A stretch of 64,000 bases of DNA from Lentzea indica (lineage in GTDB: Bacteria; Actinomycetota; Actinomycetes; Mycobacteriales; Pseudonocardiaceae): NCBI RefSeq assembly GCF_012184385.1, contig NZ_VSRL01000016.1, forward strand, positions 1 through 64,000, read 5' to 3'. The translations under genes were made by a program, and so were the position numbers. The notes beneath the pieces were generated by a model. That model was not told the origin of the DNA. It ran no database searches and saw only the letters and a program-made list of their open reading frames with translations. Positions 27,287-37,189 of this stretch are shown one piece after another (the first letter of the stretch is position 1; each line of letters begins with the position of its first letter).

Positions 27287-28828
27287 TCACTCGCCCTTCC
27301 CCTCCTCGTCGTCCCCGGACTCCAGCTGCTGCGGCTCCTGCGGAATCCCCGCCAGCGTCTGGTTGATCATCTGCTGACCCACCAGCAACGGCATGGCGCC
27401 GTTGGCCGCGTTGGAGTCCATGATCACGCCAGGGGTCTTGAAGTCCTTGAGCTTGTCCAGCGACTCGATCAGCACCTCTGCCTGCGGCCCGAGCAGCTTG
27501 ACCCTGGCCGCGGTCTCCGCCACCGGGACCTCGGCCCGTTCCTTCTCCGTGTCGATCCTGGTGCTCTCGATCTTCTTCTCGAGCTTGGCGTTCTCCAGCT
27601 CGTGCAGCAGCGTCTCCCGCTTGTCGCGCTGCTCGGCCTTCCGGCGCCGGCGGGCGTCGAGCTCGGGGTCCTCGCACTCGAAGTCGCTCAGCGTCGTGCG
27701 GCCGGCCTCGACACCCCACTCGTTGAGCGCCTCGGCGACCTTCGACTCCAGCTCCATGCGCACCTCGTTGAGGCCCTCGATGAACTGCAGCACCTCGTAC
27801 TCGGAGGCGCAGCTCTCGAAGTAGCCCTTCACCGTGCGGCCGAGCACGCGTTCGACGAACCGCTGCACGGGCGCGGGGCTCTGGACGTCGCCGAGGCCCG
27901 TCATGTCGCGGTCCTCGCCGAACCGGCGCACCAGGCGCGGCGCCGCCTTGGCCGGGATGCGGATGATCTGGGTCATCGTGAACAGCAGCCGGTTGCCCTC
28001 GACGTTGGCGACGATCTGGTCCAGCGCGGCGTCGTAGCGGTCCGCGGACTTGGTGTCCCTGCGTTGCCATTCCAGCGTCAGCTCACGGGTCGGGATGATC
28101 ACCACGCGGGCGAACCACGGGTTGATGCGGTAGAGGCCGCCGTGCGACAGGGTTTCGGCCTGGGCGCCGCGCCGGCCGCCGTTCTCCAGGAACTCCCAGG
28201 GCTTCTGGAAGCTCGCGTGGCCTGGCACGAGTGGGCCGACGGTGTTGTCGTCCTCGTCCGGTGACTCGCCCTCCTTGGCGATGACGACTCCGGTGGCGCC
28301 TTCCGGAATGCTGATGTCCATCAGGTCGGACCGGGTGAGCTCGTACTTCTCCTCGTCTCCCAGCGTGTCCACCGTGAGAACCTCGAACAGCGACGGGTTG
28401 ATGTCGTAGTAGGCACCGCCGGGCAGCACCATGGGCTGCTTGCCCATCTGCCCGCCGCGCAACAGGAACTTCCTGCCGTCCTGGAAGTGGTCGCAGTCGA
28501 TGTGCCGGCACAGCGAACGTTCGACCGGGGCAACAGCGCCGGCCTTCGCGATGACGAGTCCGATGGTCCCGGTCGGGACGTAGGTCCGCTCGACGGGCTT
28601 GACGCGGTAGAGCAGCGGTGGCAACAGGTAGCGGCGATCGGCCTCCAGCGTGGCGGCCTGCACGCCCTGACCGCCGTGCACCCGCACCGGGTACTTCTCG
28701 CTCTTGAGGCTGCCGAACCGCTTGTAGACCAGGCCGATCCGGCCGGTCGGCACCGACTGGTACCCGGTCAGCGCCACCACGACTCCCGCGATGGCGGCGA
28801 CCACCAGAATGACGATCAGGACGTCCAT
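27287..28828 (-). CDS. Membrane-anchored SPFH/band-7 (flotillin-like) protein
   Basis: 513 residues. The N-terminal transmembrane segment DVLIVILVVAAIAGVVVAL is followed by a band-7 region in which a unit recurs three times: a GGQ/GGR turn, then LxxxxxYxxxP, then VPTG/IPEG-xxGxVIAK (around residues 50-95, 125-180 and 215-250). A long charged coiled coil (RRRRKAEQRDKRETLLHELENAKLEKK, about 390-440) and a flexible acidic tail end it. Such proteins form large membrane ring assemblies. The ATG overlaps the TIR-GUN4 stop by one base (TGATG), so the two are made together. Confidence 0.85.
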   Translation of the reverse strand: MDVLIVILVVAAIAGVVVALTGYQSVPTGRIGLVYKRFGSLKSEKYPVRVHGGQGVQAATLEADRRYLLPPLLYRVKPVERTYVPTGTIGLVIAKAGAVAPVERSLCRHIDCDHFQDGRKFLLRGGQMGKQPMVLPGGAYYDINPSLFEVLTVDTLGDEEKYELTRSDLMDISIPEGATGVVIAKEGESPDEDDNTVGPLVPGHASFQKPWEFLENGGRRGAQAETLSHGGLYRINPWFARVVIIPTRELTLEWQRRDTKSADRYDAALDQIVANVEGNRLLFTMTQIIRIPAKAAPRLVRRFGEDRDMTGLGDVQSPAPVQRFVERVLGRTVKGYFESCASEYEVLQFIEGLNEVRMELESKVAEALNEWGVEAGRTTLSDFECEDPELDARRRRKAEQRDKRETLLHELENAKLEKKIESTRIDTEKERAEVPVAETAARVKLLGPQAEVLIESLDKLKDFKTPGVIMDSNAANGAMPLLVGQQMINQTLAGIPQEPQQLESGDDEEGKGE

Positions 28829-29757
28829 CAGCCTCTTACCCCGCTGTTCCGCAGTCGTGTGTGCACGGCCATCACCGTGTCGGCCCACTTGTCGTGCCAG
28901 CTCTCGAAGCGTTCGAGCTGGGGGTTGCGCATCGTCGGGAAGAAGCCCGGCGGGAAGAAGTCGGTGGCGACGAGTTCCTCGTACACCGGGGAAACCTCAC
29001 CGCGCAGTCCCTTCCAGCCGACCGACAGGGCCAGCCCGAGGAAGTCGCGGTGGCGGCCGGGCGGTGCGCCGGGCGGCGGTCCGGGGTGCCGGGCCAGTTG
29101 CACGGCGAATCCCTGTTGTCCGTGCGAGAACTTCGACCAGACGGTGTCGATGTCGGCGAGCAACCCGACGGGCAACCTGGCGCTGTCGGTGCGGCGCAGC
29201 CACCCCTTGTCGAGTCGCTGCACGGCGTCGAGCAACAACGACGTCGTCAGAATGTCGGCGTGCGCGAACTGGCCCTCTTCCAGCGCGTGGCGCAGCTTCC
29301 GCAGGGAGGTCTCCGCGGGCACGACCGCAACGGGGACCACGGGACTCGACCTCGGCGGCGGTGCCGTGTGCCCTTCCAGGAGATCCCGCAGGTCGCCGAT
29401 CTCCTGCTCGCCGGGCAACCTGCCGTCCCTGGCGTCGAAGAAACTGGTGGCGGCCAGGAGGAAGTGCCGGTGCCCGCGGAGCAGGACCGGCAGGAACGGC
29501 CGTCCGTACCGCTGGCCTTCGAGGATCTCCCGCTCGACCCACTCCGACTGCTCGGACGCGGGCGACATGATCACGATGATGGCGGGCGCCTCGGCCAGCC
29601 TGCCGCGGATCTCGCCGGGAACCCGTGCGCCCCAGCGAAGCTTGGCGTCCAGCCACACCGGGAGGTCCGCTGCCTCCAGGTGTTCGGCCAGTCGCTTCAC
29701 GTACGCCGCATCAGCCTGCGTGTACGACAGGAAGAAACCGGGTGGTCCAAACAACAT
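28828..29757 (-). CDS. TIR-GUN4 fusion protein
   Basis: 309 residues from the ATG at 29757 (an in-frame ATG at 29814 would add 19). Residues about 5-130 form a TIR domain: GFFLSYTQADAAYVKRLAEHLE, VWLDAKLRWG, AIIVIMSPASEQSEWVEREI, FLPVLL; the SEWVE glutamate is the candidate NADase residue. After a Pro-rich linker, residues about 160-280 resemble a GUN4 domain: LRKLRHALEEGQFAHAD, DIDTVWSKFSHGQQGFAVQ, FLGLALSVGW, FPPGFFPT. GUN4 binds tetrapyrroles in phototrophs. This pairing of a predicted effector with a ligand-binding domain suggests signalling or defence; function is inference. Confidence 0.8.
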   Translation of the reverse strand: MLFGPPGFFLSYTQADAAYVKRLAEHLEAADLPVWLDAKLRWGARVPGEIRGRLAEAPAIIVIMSPASEQSEWVEREILEGQRYGRPFLPVLLRGHRHFLLAATSFFDARDGRLPGEQEIGDLRDLLEGHTAPPPRSSPVVPVAVVPAETSLRKLRHALEEGQFAHADILTTSLLLDAVQRLDKGWLRRTDSARLPVGLLADIDTVWSKFSHGQQGFAVQLARHPGPPPGAPPGRHRDFLGLALSVGWKGLRGEVSPVYEELVATDFFPPGFFPTMRNPQLERFESWHDKWADTVMAVHTRLRNSGVRG

Positions 29758-29819
29758 GCCGCAAGCTATCCGCGGTTCAACCGGTTGGGACAGACGCGGC
29801 AGCTGATTGTCCATCAATT

Positions 29820-29863
29820 GGCCAGTTCGCCTCACCCGCTCGGAGCAGGCGGGCGAACTGGCC
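29820..29863. terminator. Hairpin terminator
   Basis: Perfect 12-bp arms GGCCAGTTCGCC (29820-29831) and GGCGAACTGGCC (29852-29863) enclose a 20-base loop. It lies six bases after the stop of the 98-residue leftward gene and upstream of the TIR gene. There is no U-rich tail, which is common for actinomycete terminators. Confidence 0.75.
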
Positions 29864-29868
29864 GTCCT

Positions 29869-30165
29869 TCACGCGGTGAGCGCGGGTGCGGCCGCGAGGC
29901 CCAGGGGCCGCTCGGCGAACGCCTGCTCGGCCGCCACGGGATAGCAGTGGTTCTCGCTCGAGTCACCGAGGACGGAGTCGACCCAGCCCTGGACCGACGC
30001 CACGGAGTCCGACTCCCACAGGCAGGTCACCTCGGTGAGGTCCTGGCTGGGGTAGAACTGGAGCACCTTCACACCCTCCGGTGCTCCGTCACCCGAGATG
30101 AGCCGCTGCCCGCGCTGGAAAGCCGCTTCGGAGTTCTTGATGTGGTGGTGGACGACGATGTACAT
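29869..30165 (-). CDS. Small alpha/beta protein of unknown function
   Basis: 98 residues beginning MYIVVHHHIKNSEAAFQRG. The pattern of beta strands around EVTCLWES and helix SVASVQGWVDSVLG suggests a ferredoxin-like dimeric barrel resembling DUF4242/SCO4226-type proteins, some of which bind metal; the HHH near the N-terminus would suit that. One Cys in CLWES and one in HCYPV. It lies between a hairpin terminator and the LuxR gene and reads leftward as a single gene. Family link is tentative. Confidence 0.65.
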   Translation of the reverse strand: MYIVVHHHIKNSEAAFQRGQRLISGDGAPEGVKVLQFYPSQDLTEVTCLWESDSVASVQGWVDSVLGDSSENHCYPVAAEQAFAERPLGLAAAPALTA

Positions 30166-30282
30166 GGCGTGTGCCTCCTCGTTCTGAGTGATGACACGAC
30201 GCTAGGCAGGACGGGCCCGGTCCCGCCTCGCTCGGATCAACCAACTGCGGCTGGGCGGCGTCCCCAACATTGACCACGCGCC

Positions 30283-31914
30283 TCAGGCGAGGTGGTGTTC
30301 GTGGGCGAACGCGCCCGCGGCCGTCCGGGACGAGACGCCGAGCTTGCCGAAGATGTTCTGCAGGTGCCGGGCCACGGTGTGCTCGCTGAGGAACAACGTC
30401 GCGGCGATCTCGCGGTTGCTGCGCCCGGTCGCGACGAGACGGAGCACGTCGATCTCGCGGTCGCTGAGTCCGTGCCGGGACCCGTGGTCTGGTGCGAGAG
30501 CCTCCACGTCCGGCCGTGCGCCGAGTGCCGTGAACGTCTCCAGCGCCGCGTGCAGCTCCAGGGCCGACGAGTCGTCGTCACCCAGCTGACTGCACGCCCG
30601 TGCGATCAGAACACGGCAACGGGCGGCGTTGTACGGCGCCTCGATCTGGTGCCAGGCCTGCCAAGCCCTGCGCGACTCGGACAGCGCCAGCCGGGGGTCG
30701 CCCAGCGCCAACGCCAGTGCGCCGTTGGCCTGCGAGGACACCGCGTGGATGGCGTCGTTGTCCTGCTGCTCCGCGATCTCGCCGAGCTCGCGGCACGCAC
30801 CGGCTGCCGCGTCGAGATCCCCGGCCACCAGCATGATCTCGACGTACGCCGGCAGCAGTGCGGCACGGGGCAGTCCGCGGGACGTCTCCGCCACGACCCT
30901 GCGGACCATCGCGGCCGCCGCGGCGGATCTCCCTTGCGCCAGAAGGAGAAGCGCGTGGCCGGGTTGTGGTTCCCTGCCGAGGGAACTGGCTCTGCGGTAC
31001 GCCTCCTCGGCAAGAGCGAACTCTCCGCGCAGCCGGCGCACCTCGGCTTCGTGATAGGCGGCGTCTCCGCGTGCCAGCTGGTTCAGGGCGCCTCTGGTCA
31101 GCTCCTCGCTCACCCTGCCGAGTTCCACGAGCGCGTCGTCCCAGGCTCCGCCCAGCGTCATGACCTCGGCGCGGTGCACGAGGCAAACTCCTTTGTGGGC
31201 CACCATGTTCGGCTGACGCGCGCACCACCGCGTGAGCGCCGCGGTCCACTCCTTTACCCGGCGCAGCTGGTAGACCTCGCGGCAGAAGGAGATCGTGTTG
31301 CAGTACACGATCCCAGCGACGATCGGCGAGAGCTCGCCCGAGGTGACGGCGACCATCGTCTCGTCGATCAGCCGCAGGCCGTCCGGTAGCCGCCCGAGCC
31401 GGACGAGGGCGTGCCCCTGCTCCATCATGCCGAGCGCGACGAGATCGTCGTCGCCGAAGCGTTCCCCGACCTCGACGATCTCGGCGGCCACCGCTGCCGC
31501 CTCCTCGGTCTCGCCGCTCATCAGGTGGCCCAGCATGTCCGTGATCAGCACGTAGCCGCGTTCGGCGACGTCGTGCCGCTCCCGTTCGAGCAACCGCCGC
31601 GCACGGGCGAACCAGCCTTCTGCGGGCGCGATCTGCCCGCGAAACAGCCAGCTGTGCCCGATCCAGAACGCACACCGCAGCGCACGCGCCGGCGCCCCGA
31701 CTCGCAGGTGGGCCCGATGCGCCCGCTCCAGGGCGCTCACGTACTCGTCGTCCAGGCCGAGCATGTAAGCGGTCTCCGCGAACAGCTCCAGGTCCGCCGC
31801 GTCCTGGGCCGCCCCGGCCAGCGCGGCGTAGGCGTCCCGCCAGTTCGCCTCGGCGAAGCACCGGCGCCCGAGTTCGAGGTCAGGTTCCACGACCACCTCC
31901 GACCGCGCCGTCAT
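30283..31914 (-). CDS. LuxR-family regulator with TPR-like N-terminus
   Basis: 543 residues. The first 460 are helical repeats of TPR type ([48 protein letters not shown], and others). The C-terminus is a LuxR/Nar[47 protein letters not shown]. It lacks an ATPase domain. The ATG at 31914 is the first in-frame start that keeps the helical start; the open frame continues further upstream without similarity. Divergent from the paoABC-like operon, so it is a candidate regulator of it. Confidence 0.85.
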   Translation of the reverse strand: MTARSEVVVEPDLELGRRCFAEANWRDAYAALAGAAQDAADLELFAETAYMLGLDDEYVSALERAHRAHLRVGAPARALRCAFWIGHSWLFRGQIAPAEGWFARARRLLERERHDVAERGYVLITDMLGHLMSGETEEAAAVAAEIVEVGERFGDDDLVALGMMEQGHALVRLGRLPDGLRLIDETMVAVTSGELSPIVAGIVYCNTISFCREVYQLRRVKEWTAALTRWCARQPNMVAHKGVCLVHRAEVMTLGGAWDDALVELGRVSEELTRGALNQLARGDAAYHEAEVRRLRGEFALAEEAYRRASSLGREPQPGHALLLLAQGRSAAAAAMVRRVVAETSRGLPRAALLPAYVEIMLVAGDLDAAAGACRELGEIAEQQDNDAIHAVSSQANGALALALGDPRLALSESRRAWQAWHQIEAPYNAARCRVLIARACSQLGDDDSSALELHAALETFTALGARPDVEALAPDHGSRHGLSDREIDVLRLVATGRSNREIAATLFLSEHTVARHLQNIFGKLGVSSRTAAGAFAHEHHLA

Positions 31915-32094
31915 CCTGGCACAGGTCTCCGCTTTCAGCCGGGTGAAACGACATCCCCGAGCGAACCGGACAAAACGCCGCAATACATCGGAGGTCTTTA
32001 TGCCGGAACTGCTGTTGCCAGCCAGATTCGGCATGTTGGCGCCTTGACCCATCGGGTCGATACTGCTTGCGTGACCACGAGCACAGGGGGTCAC

Positions 32095-32673
32095 ATGGCT
32101 ACCAGCAGGCGGCATTTCTTCGGCCAGGCGGCGGCGGTCTCGGCCGGGGTCGCGCTGACCTCGCCGGCGGTGGAGGCGATCGCGGCGGTCGACGCGCCGG
32201 GCCCCGGACTCGTCGAGGTGGCGTTCAAGGTCAACGGCGAACGCCGCAAGCTCAGTGCCGACCCTCGGGTCACGCTGCTCGACGCCCTGCGAGAACGGCT
32301 CCAGCTCACCGGCACCAAGAAGGGCTGCGACCGCGGGCAGTGCGGCGCGTGCACGGTGCACGTCGACGGCAGACGCGTGCTGTCGTGTCTCACGCTGACG
32401 GCCACCTTGCAGGGCAAGGAGGTCACCACGATCGAGGGCATCGCGGACGGCGACGAGCTGCATCCGGTGCAACGGGCGTTCATCGACCACGACGGGTTCC
32501 AGTGCGGCTTCTGCACGTCCGGTCAGATCATGTCCGCCGTCGAGGTCGTCGAGGAACGCGAGGTGCGCACCGACGACCAGATCCGGGAGGCCATGTCCGG
32601 CAACATCTGCCGGTGCGGCGCCTACCCGAACATCCTGGACGCGATCAAGCAGGCCAAGAAGGGTCGTCCCTGA
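32095..32673 (+). CDS. PaoA-like [2Fe-2S] subunit of a periplasmic aldehyde oxidoreductase
   Basis: 192 residues. A twin-arginine signal ([21 protein letters not shown]) precedes a plant-type ferredoxin domain with [15 protein letters not shown] and a second all-helical cluster domain with [10 protein letters not shown] and CRCGAYPN. This is the small subunit of xanthine-oxidase-family enzymes; the Tat signal points to YagT/PaoA-type export. ATG at 32095 follows AGGGGG; a GTG at 32071 would add eight residues. Stop overlaps the next ATG (TGATG). Confidence 0.9.
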   Translation: MATSRRHFFGQAAAVSAGVALTSPAVEAIAAVDAPGPGLVEVAFKVNGERRKLSADPRVTLLDALRERLQLTGTKKGCDRGQCGACTVHVDGRRVLSCLTLTATLQGKEVTTIEGIADGDELHPVQRAFIDHDGFQCGFCTSGQIMSAVEVVEEREVRTDDQIREAMSGNICRCGAYPNILDAIKQAKKGRP

Positions 32674-33653
32674 TGCGCGCCTTCGACTACGCGACACCGT
32701 CGACCGTCACCGACGCCCTCGATCTCGCCAAGCCGGGTTCCGCGTTCCTCGCCGGCGGCACCACGCTGGTCGACCTGATGAAGCTCGACGTCCTGACGCC
32801 GGACCGGGTGATCGACGTCAACCGCCTGCCGCTCAAGGGGATTCGGCTGAAGGAAAGCACGCTGCGGATCGGGGCGCTGGAGCGGATGAGCGACGTGGCC
32901 GCCCACCCCGTCGTCACGTCGGTGCACCCGATGATCTCCCGCGCGTTGCTGCTCAGCGCATCCGGCCAGCTGCGGAACATGGCGAGCATCGGCGGAAACC
33001 TGATGCAGCGCACGCGATGCGACTACTTCCGCGACGTGACCTCAGCGTGCAACAAACGGATTCCCGGCAGCGGCTGTCCCGCGCTGACCGGCGTCAACCG
33101 CGGCCACGCGATCCTCGGCACCAGCGACACGTCGCGCTCGCGACCCACGCCAGGCGACGTCGCCGTCGCGTTCGTCGCGCTGGAGGCGCAGGTCGTGCTG
33201 CGCGGCAAGGGCGGCGACCGGACAGTGGCTCTCGAGGACTTCTACCGGCTCCCCGGCAGCACGCCGGAACGGGAGAACGTGCTCGGACCCGGCGAACTGA
33301 TCGCCGAGGTGGTCGTGCCGGTCCTGCCGTGGACCCGGCACTCGACATACCTCAAGATCCGCGACCGGCAGTCCTACGAGTTCGCGCTCACGTCCGTCGC
33401 GGCGGCGGTGAACCTCAAACGCGGTGTGGTGCAGGACGTCCGGATCGCTGCTGGCGGAGTGGGCACGAAACCGTGGCGGCTGCGGGGCGTCGAGGAGAGG
33501 CTGAAGGGTGCTGTGGCCGTGGAGAGGACGTTCGCCGAGGCCGCCGAGTCCGCTGTGGACGGAGCACGGCCGCTGGCGCACAACGCGTTCAAGACCAGTC
33601 TGCTGAAGCGCTCGATCGTGCGCGCCCTGCTCGACGCGGCGGGTGTGCGATGA
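32673..33653 (+). CDS. PaoB-like FAD subunit of the molybdenum hydroxylase
   Basis: 326 residues with the FAD-binding signatures [17 protein letters not shown] and [17 protein letters not shown] plus CPALTG, as in YagS/PaoB, which also binds a [4Fe-4S] cluster through cysteines in this region. It passes electrons from the Fe-S subunit to FAD. Overlaps both neighbours (TGATG at the start, ATGA at the end). Confidence 0.9.
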   Translation: MRAFDYATPSTVTDALDLAKPGSAFLAGGTTLVDLMKLDVLTPDRVIDVNRLPLKGIRLKESTLRIGALERMSDVAAHPVVTSVHPMISRALLLSASGQLRNMASIGGNLMQRTRCDYFRDVTSACNKRIPGSGCPALTGVNRGHAILGTSDTSRSRPTPGDVAVAFVALEAQVVLRGKGGDRTVALEDFYRLPGSTPERENVLGPGELIAEVVVPVLPWTRHSTYLKIRDRQSYEFALTSVAAAVNLKRGVVQDVRIAAGGVGTKPWRLRGVEERLKGAVAVERTFAEAAESAVDGARPLAHNAFKTSLLKRSIVRALLDAAGVR

Positions 33654-35807
33654 GCAGCCTCGGACGTTCCGTCGACCGGGTCGACGGCCGCATCAAGGTC
33701 ACCGGCACGGCGACGTACGCCGCCGACACCAAGATCCCCGGCGTCGCCTACGGCTACCTGGTCACGAGCACCATCGGCCGCGGGCAGATCACCGCGATCG
33801 ACACGGCCGCGGCGCTGGCCTCCCCCGGTGTGCTGGCCGTCTACACGCCGTTCAACCCGCTGAAGCTCTTCGCCTACGTCCAGGAGCAGAACGACGAGCG
33901 CTTCCCTCCGTTGCAGGACAAGGAGGTGCGGTTCCTCGGCCAGGCCATCGGATTCGTCGTCGCCGAGACGTGGGAACAAGCCCGCGACGCCGCCGGCCTG
34001 GTCACCGCGACGTACGTGCCGCAGCCGCCGGTCACCGAGTTCCCCGGCCGCACCGTCCGGAAGTTCGAGGAATTCGAGGAAGTCGTCGCCGACGGCGTTC
34101 AGGCCCAGGGCGACATCACCTTCACCGCGAGCTACACAACGCCGTTCCAGCACCACTGCGCGATGGAACCGCACGCGACCGTCGCGACCTGGAACGGTGA
34201 CCACCTGACCGTCCACACCGTGTCCCAGGGCGCGCTTCTGGTGCAACGCAGGCTGTCCGAGACGCTCGGCGTCGACCCGGCCAAGATCCACGTGCTCAGC
34301 CCGCACGTCGGCGGCGGGTTCGGCGGCAAGTGGGGCAACTGGGCACAGGTCCCGCTGGCCTGCGCGGCGTCGAGGCCCTGAGCCGGCCGGTCAAGGCGGC
34401 GCTGACCCGCGAGCAGGTGTTCACCATGGCGGGACACCGGCCGATGACCAAGCAGACGCTCACGATGACGTGCACGGCGGACGGCAAGCTCACCTCGATC
34501 GTCAACGACGGCATGACCAGCCGCGGCCTCGGCGGCAACTGGTCCGAGTCCGTGGCGAACTGGACCCTCACCACCTACGCGAGCCCGAACATCCGCACGA
34601 CCAAGACGATCGTGCCGCTCAACCTCGGGGCCGCGACCGTGATGCGCGCGCCGGGCGAGGCGAACGGCTCGTTCGCGCTGGAGAGCGCGATGGACGAGCT
34701 CGCGGGGCAGCTCGGCGTCGACCCCGTCGAGATGCGGCTGCGCAACTACGCGACCCTCGTGCCCAACACCGGGAAACCGTGGTCCAGCAAGCACCTCGAC
34801 GAGTGCTACCGGCTCGGTGCCGAGGAGTTCGGCTGGTCACGGCGACCGAAGACGGTCCGCGCGACCGTGGACGGCGACTGGCTCGTCGGCACCGGCATGG
34901 CCACCGCGACCTACGGCGCCTCCCGCGGCCAGGCCTCCATCAAGGTGCGACTGCACCCGGACGGCACCGCGTCCGTGTCGGGCACGGCCGCCGATCTCGG
35001 CACCGGCCAGTACACGGTGTTCGCCATCCTGGCCGCCGACGAGCTGGGCATCCCGGTGGCACGCGTGCGCCCGGAACTCGGCGACTCCACCTCCCCCGCC
35101 GCCGCCAACGCGGGCGGGTCGAACTCGACGTGCACGAACGGCCCCGCCGTCCAGGTCGCCGCGAAGGCCGTGCAGACCGAGTTGATCGCCCTGGCCGTCA
35201 GCAGCCCGCGTTCCCCGTTCCACGGCAAGGATCCCGCTTCGGTCGGGTACCGCGACGGAAGCGTCTCCAGCGGTGGCCTCACGATGAGCTTCGGCACGTT
35301 GCTCACGACGTGCGACGTCGGTGGTGTCGAAGCGATCGGCACCTCGCCCCGGCTGGTCGACCCTGAGCACGGCTACCGCTCGTTCGGCGCGCACTTCTGC
35401 GAGGTCAAGGTGCACCGGCTGACCGGCGAGCCGCGCGTGACCCGGTGGCTGTCGGTGTGCGACGCCGGCACGATCGTCAACGCGAAGGCGGCCCGCAGCC
35501 AGATCCAGGGTGCCGTGGTGATGGGCATCGGCCAGGCTTTGCTGGAGGCGACCGAGGTAGACCACGCCACCGCCCGCTTCACCAACTCCAACCTCGCCTC
35601 GTACCTCGTGCCGGTGCACGCCGACATCCCGAAGATCGACGTCCGCTTCCTGGATCGCCCCGATCCGCTGGTCAGCGGACTTGGTGCGAAGGGCATCGGT
35701 GAGCTCGGCATCGTCGGTGTGGCCGGCGCGATCGCGAACGCGTCCACCACGCGACGGGTGCCCGGGTTCGCGATCTGCCGATCACACTGGACAAACTGCT
35801 GGGCTGA
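33650..35807 (+). CDS. PaoC-like molybdopterin subunit, interrupted by two frameshifts
   Basis: A xanthine-dehydrogenase-family large subunit of 719 residues after correction. Conserved segments include GQAIGFVVAETWEQA, HVGGGFGGKW, RPVKAALTREQVF, RAPGEANGSFALE and GAKGIGELGI, the last carrying the catalytic glutamate. One G is missing near 34374 (GAGGCC for GAGGGCC) and another near 35742 (GCGTCC for GCGGTCC). Adding both makes 2160 bp, an exact codon number, and restores the family C-terminus RVRDLPITLDKLLG. As sequenced, no full-length subunit is made. Confidence 0.82.
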
Positions 35808-35821
35808 TCACACCCAGATGA

Positions 35822-37189
35822 TCAGACGTTGTCGACGTGCTCCACACCGGAGCTGCGGTAGTTCTGCACCGCGGTCCTCACCTCGGCCGGGCTCAGCACC
35901 TGGTCCTTGGCGAAGTACACGTAGTCGACCTCCTGCTGGTACGCCCGCTCGGCGCTGCCGCCCTGCAGCCCTCCCGAGATGAACCACAGGTTGAAGTTGA
36001 TCGACATCGGTGTCTCCGGGTAGTACTTGTCGCCGTGGTCGGCGACCTGCACGCCGTCGATGAAGTACTTCACCCGGCCGTTGGCGACCTGGAAGACCAA
36101 GTCGTGCCAGCCCGAGTAGCTGGCCCGCTGTTCGTTGTGGATGTTGTCGGCGACCCACGGCTCGTTCTGGTAGGTCTCCCAGGTCGTCTCGTACATGATG
36201 TTGGCCGGTTCACCCCAGCCGCCGTTGGGCAGGTACTCGAAGTCGATCTCGCCGTAGTTCGGGTCCATCGGCGCGTTCAGCGGGGTGATCGTGAAGAACG
36301 TCTGCACGACGTGGTCGCCGTCCGGGCCGAAGACCGGCGCGTCGCTGAACTTCACCCTGGACGCGTAGGTGCCCTCGAAGAACTTCCGCTGGTGGAACAT
36401 CTCGGTCTGGCGTGCCGCGGAGCCGTTGTTCCACGAGTCGAGGCGCATGACCTTCTGGCCGTCGACGGTCGGGAACGTCACGCGCGACGGGTCCCACTCT
36501 GCGCCCGGGACACCGGGGCCGCCGCCGCCCGACCGGACGGTCCAGCCGCGCTGGCTGATCCGCGAGTCGCTGGAGCCGGTGTAGCTGAAGTCGTCGAACA
36601 TCTTGGGGCCGTTGGGGTTCGGCGGCGTCGACGTGGTGGTCGTCGTGGTGGGCGGGCTTCCGCCTGGCGGGGTGCCCCACAGCAACGTGCCGCCGCGGTG
36701 GACGGTGACGCGGTTCCACGCCGAGTACGTGCTCTCGCCGCGGAACGAGTAGTCGTCGGACTGGGTGATCGGGCCCCAGTTCGTCCGGTAGAAACGCAGC
36801 TGCAGGTCGCCGGAGTCCTGACCGGGCGCCAGAGTTCCAGCGCCCGAGGTGAACCCGACCTCCAGGTAGCGGTCAGCCTGGCCGCCGGTCAGCGTCCCGA
36901 ACTGGCCGGTGACGTTGCCACAACCGCGAACCGCCCACGAGCAGGCGAACCGGTAGCCGACGTCCGGGGTGTCGACGCGGAAGTAGTAGCGGATCTTCAC
37001 GTCTGACAGCGGCACGCTCGTGGTGCCCGAGTTGACCAGCTTGAACCACGGTTCGACCTGGTCGGTGGTCGCACCGGACGCGCTGGTCCGGTACTGGGCG
37101 GTGATCGCGTCGGCGGCGAAGGCGTTCGGCGCGACGGCCAGCGCGGCCACTGTCAGGGCCGCGCAGGAAACGGCTATGAGTGCTCGCAA
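35822..37189 (-). CDS. Secreted GH16-type glucanase with cellulose-binding domain
   Basis: 455 residues. A signal peptide (LRALIAVSCAALTVAALAVAPNAFA) leads to a CBM3-like domain (residues about 27-160, KIRYYFRVDTPDVGYRF, NRVTVHRGG), a Thr/Pro linker, then a beta-jelly-roll with GEIDFEY, the E-x-D-x-E pattern of GH16 nucleophile and acid/base. Likely substrate is a beta-glucan. I chose the TTG at 37189 for its AGGAGAG site five bases upstream. The start lies 16 bp inside the GH20 gene, so it ends the sugar operon. Confidence 0.82.
   Translation of the reverse strand: MRALIAVSCAALTVAALAVAPNAFAADAITAQYRTSASGATTDQVEPWFKLVNSGTTSVPLSDVKIRYYFRVDTPDVGYRFACSWAVRGCGNVTGQFGTLTGGQADRYLEVGFTSGAGTLAPGQDSGDLQLRFYRTNWGPITQSDDYSFRGESTYSAWNRVTVHRGGTLLWGTPPGGSPPTTTTTTSTPPNPNGPKMFDDFSYTGSSDSRISQRGWTVRSGGGGPGVPGAEWDPSRVTFPTVDGQKVMRLDSWNNGSAARQTEMFHQRKFFEGTYASRVKFSDAPVFGPDGDHVVQTFFTITPLNAPMDPNYGEIDFEYLPNGGWGEPANIMYETTWETYQNEPWVADNIHNEQRASYSGWHDLVFQVANGRVKYFIDGVQVADHGDKYYPETPMSINFNLWFISGGLQGGSAERAYQQEVDYVYFAKDQVLSPAEVRTAVQNYRSSGVEHVDNV

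Noticed and set aside
32622-32927. Minus-strand frames inside the molybdoenzyme operon
   Set aside because: Antisense of well-supported subunits on the plus strand, with no motif of their own.
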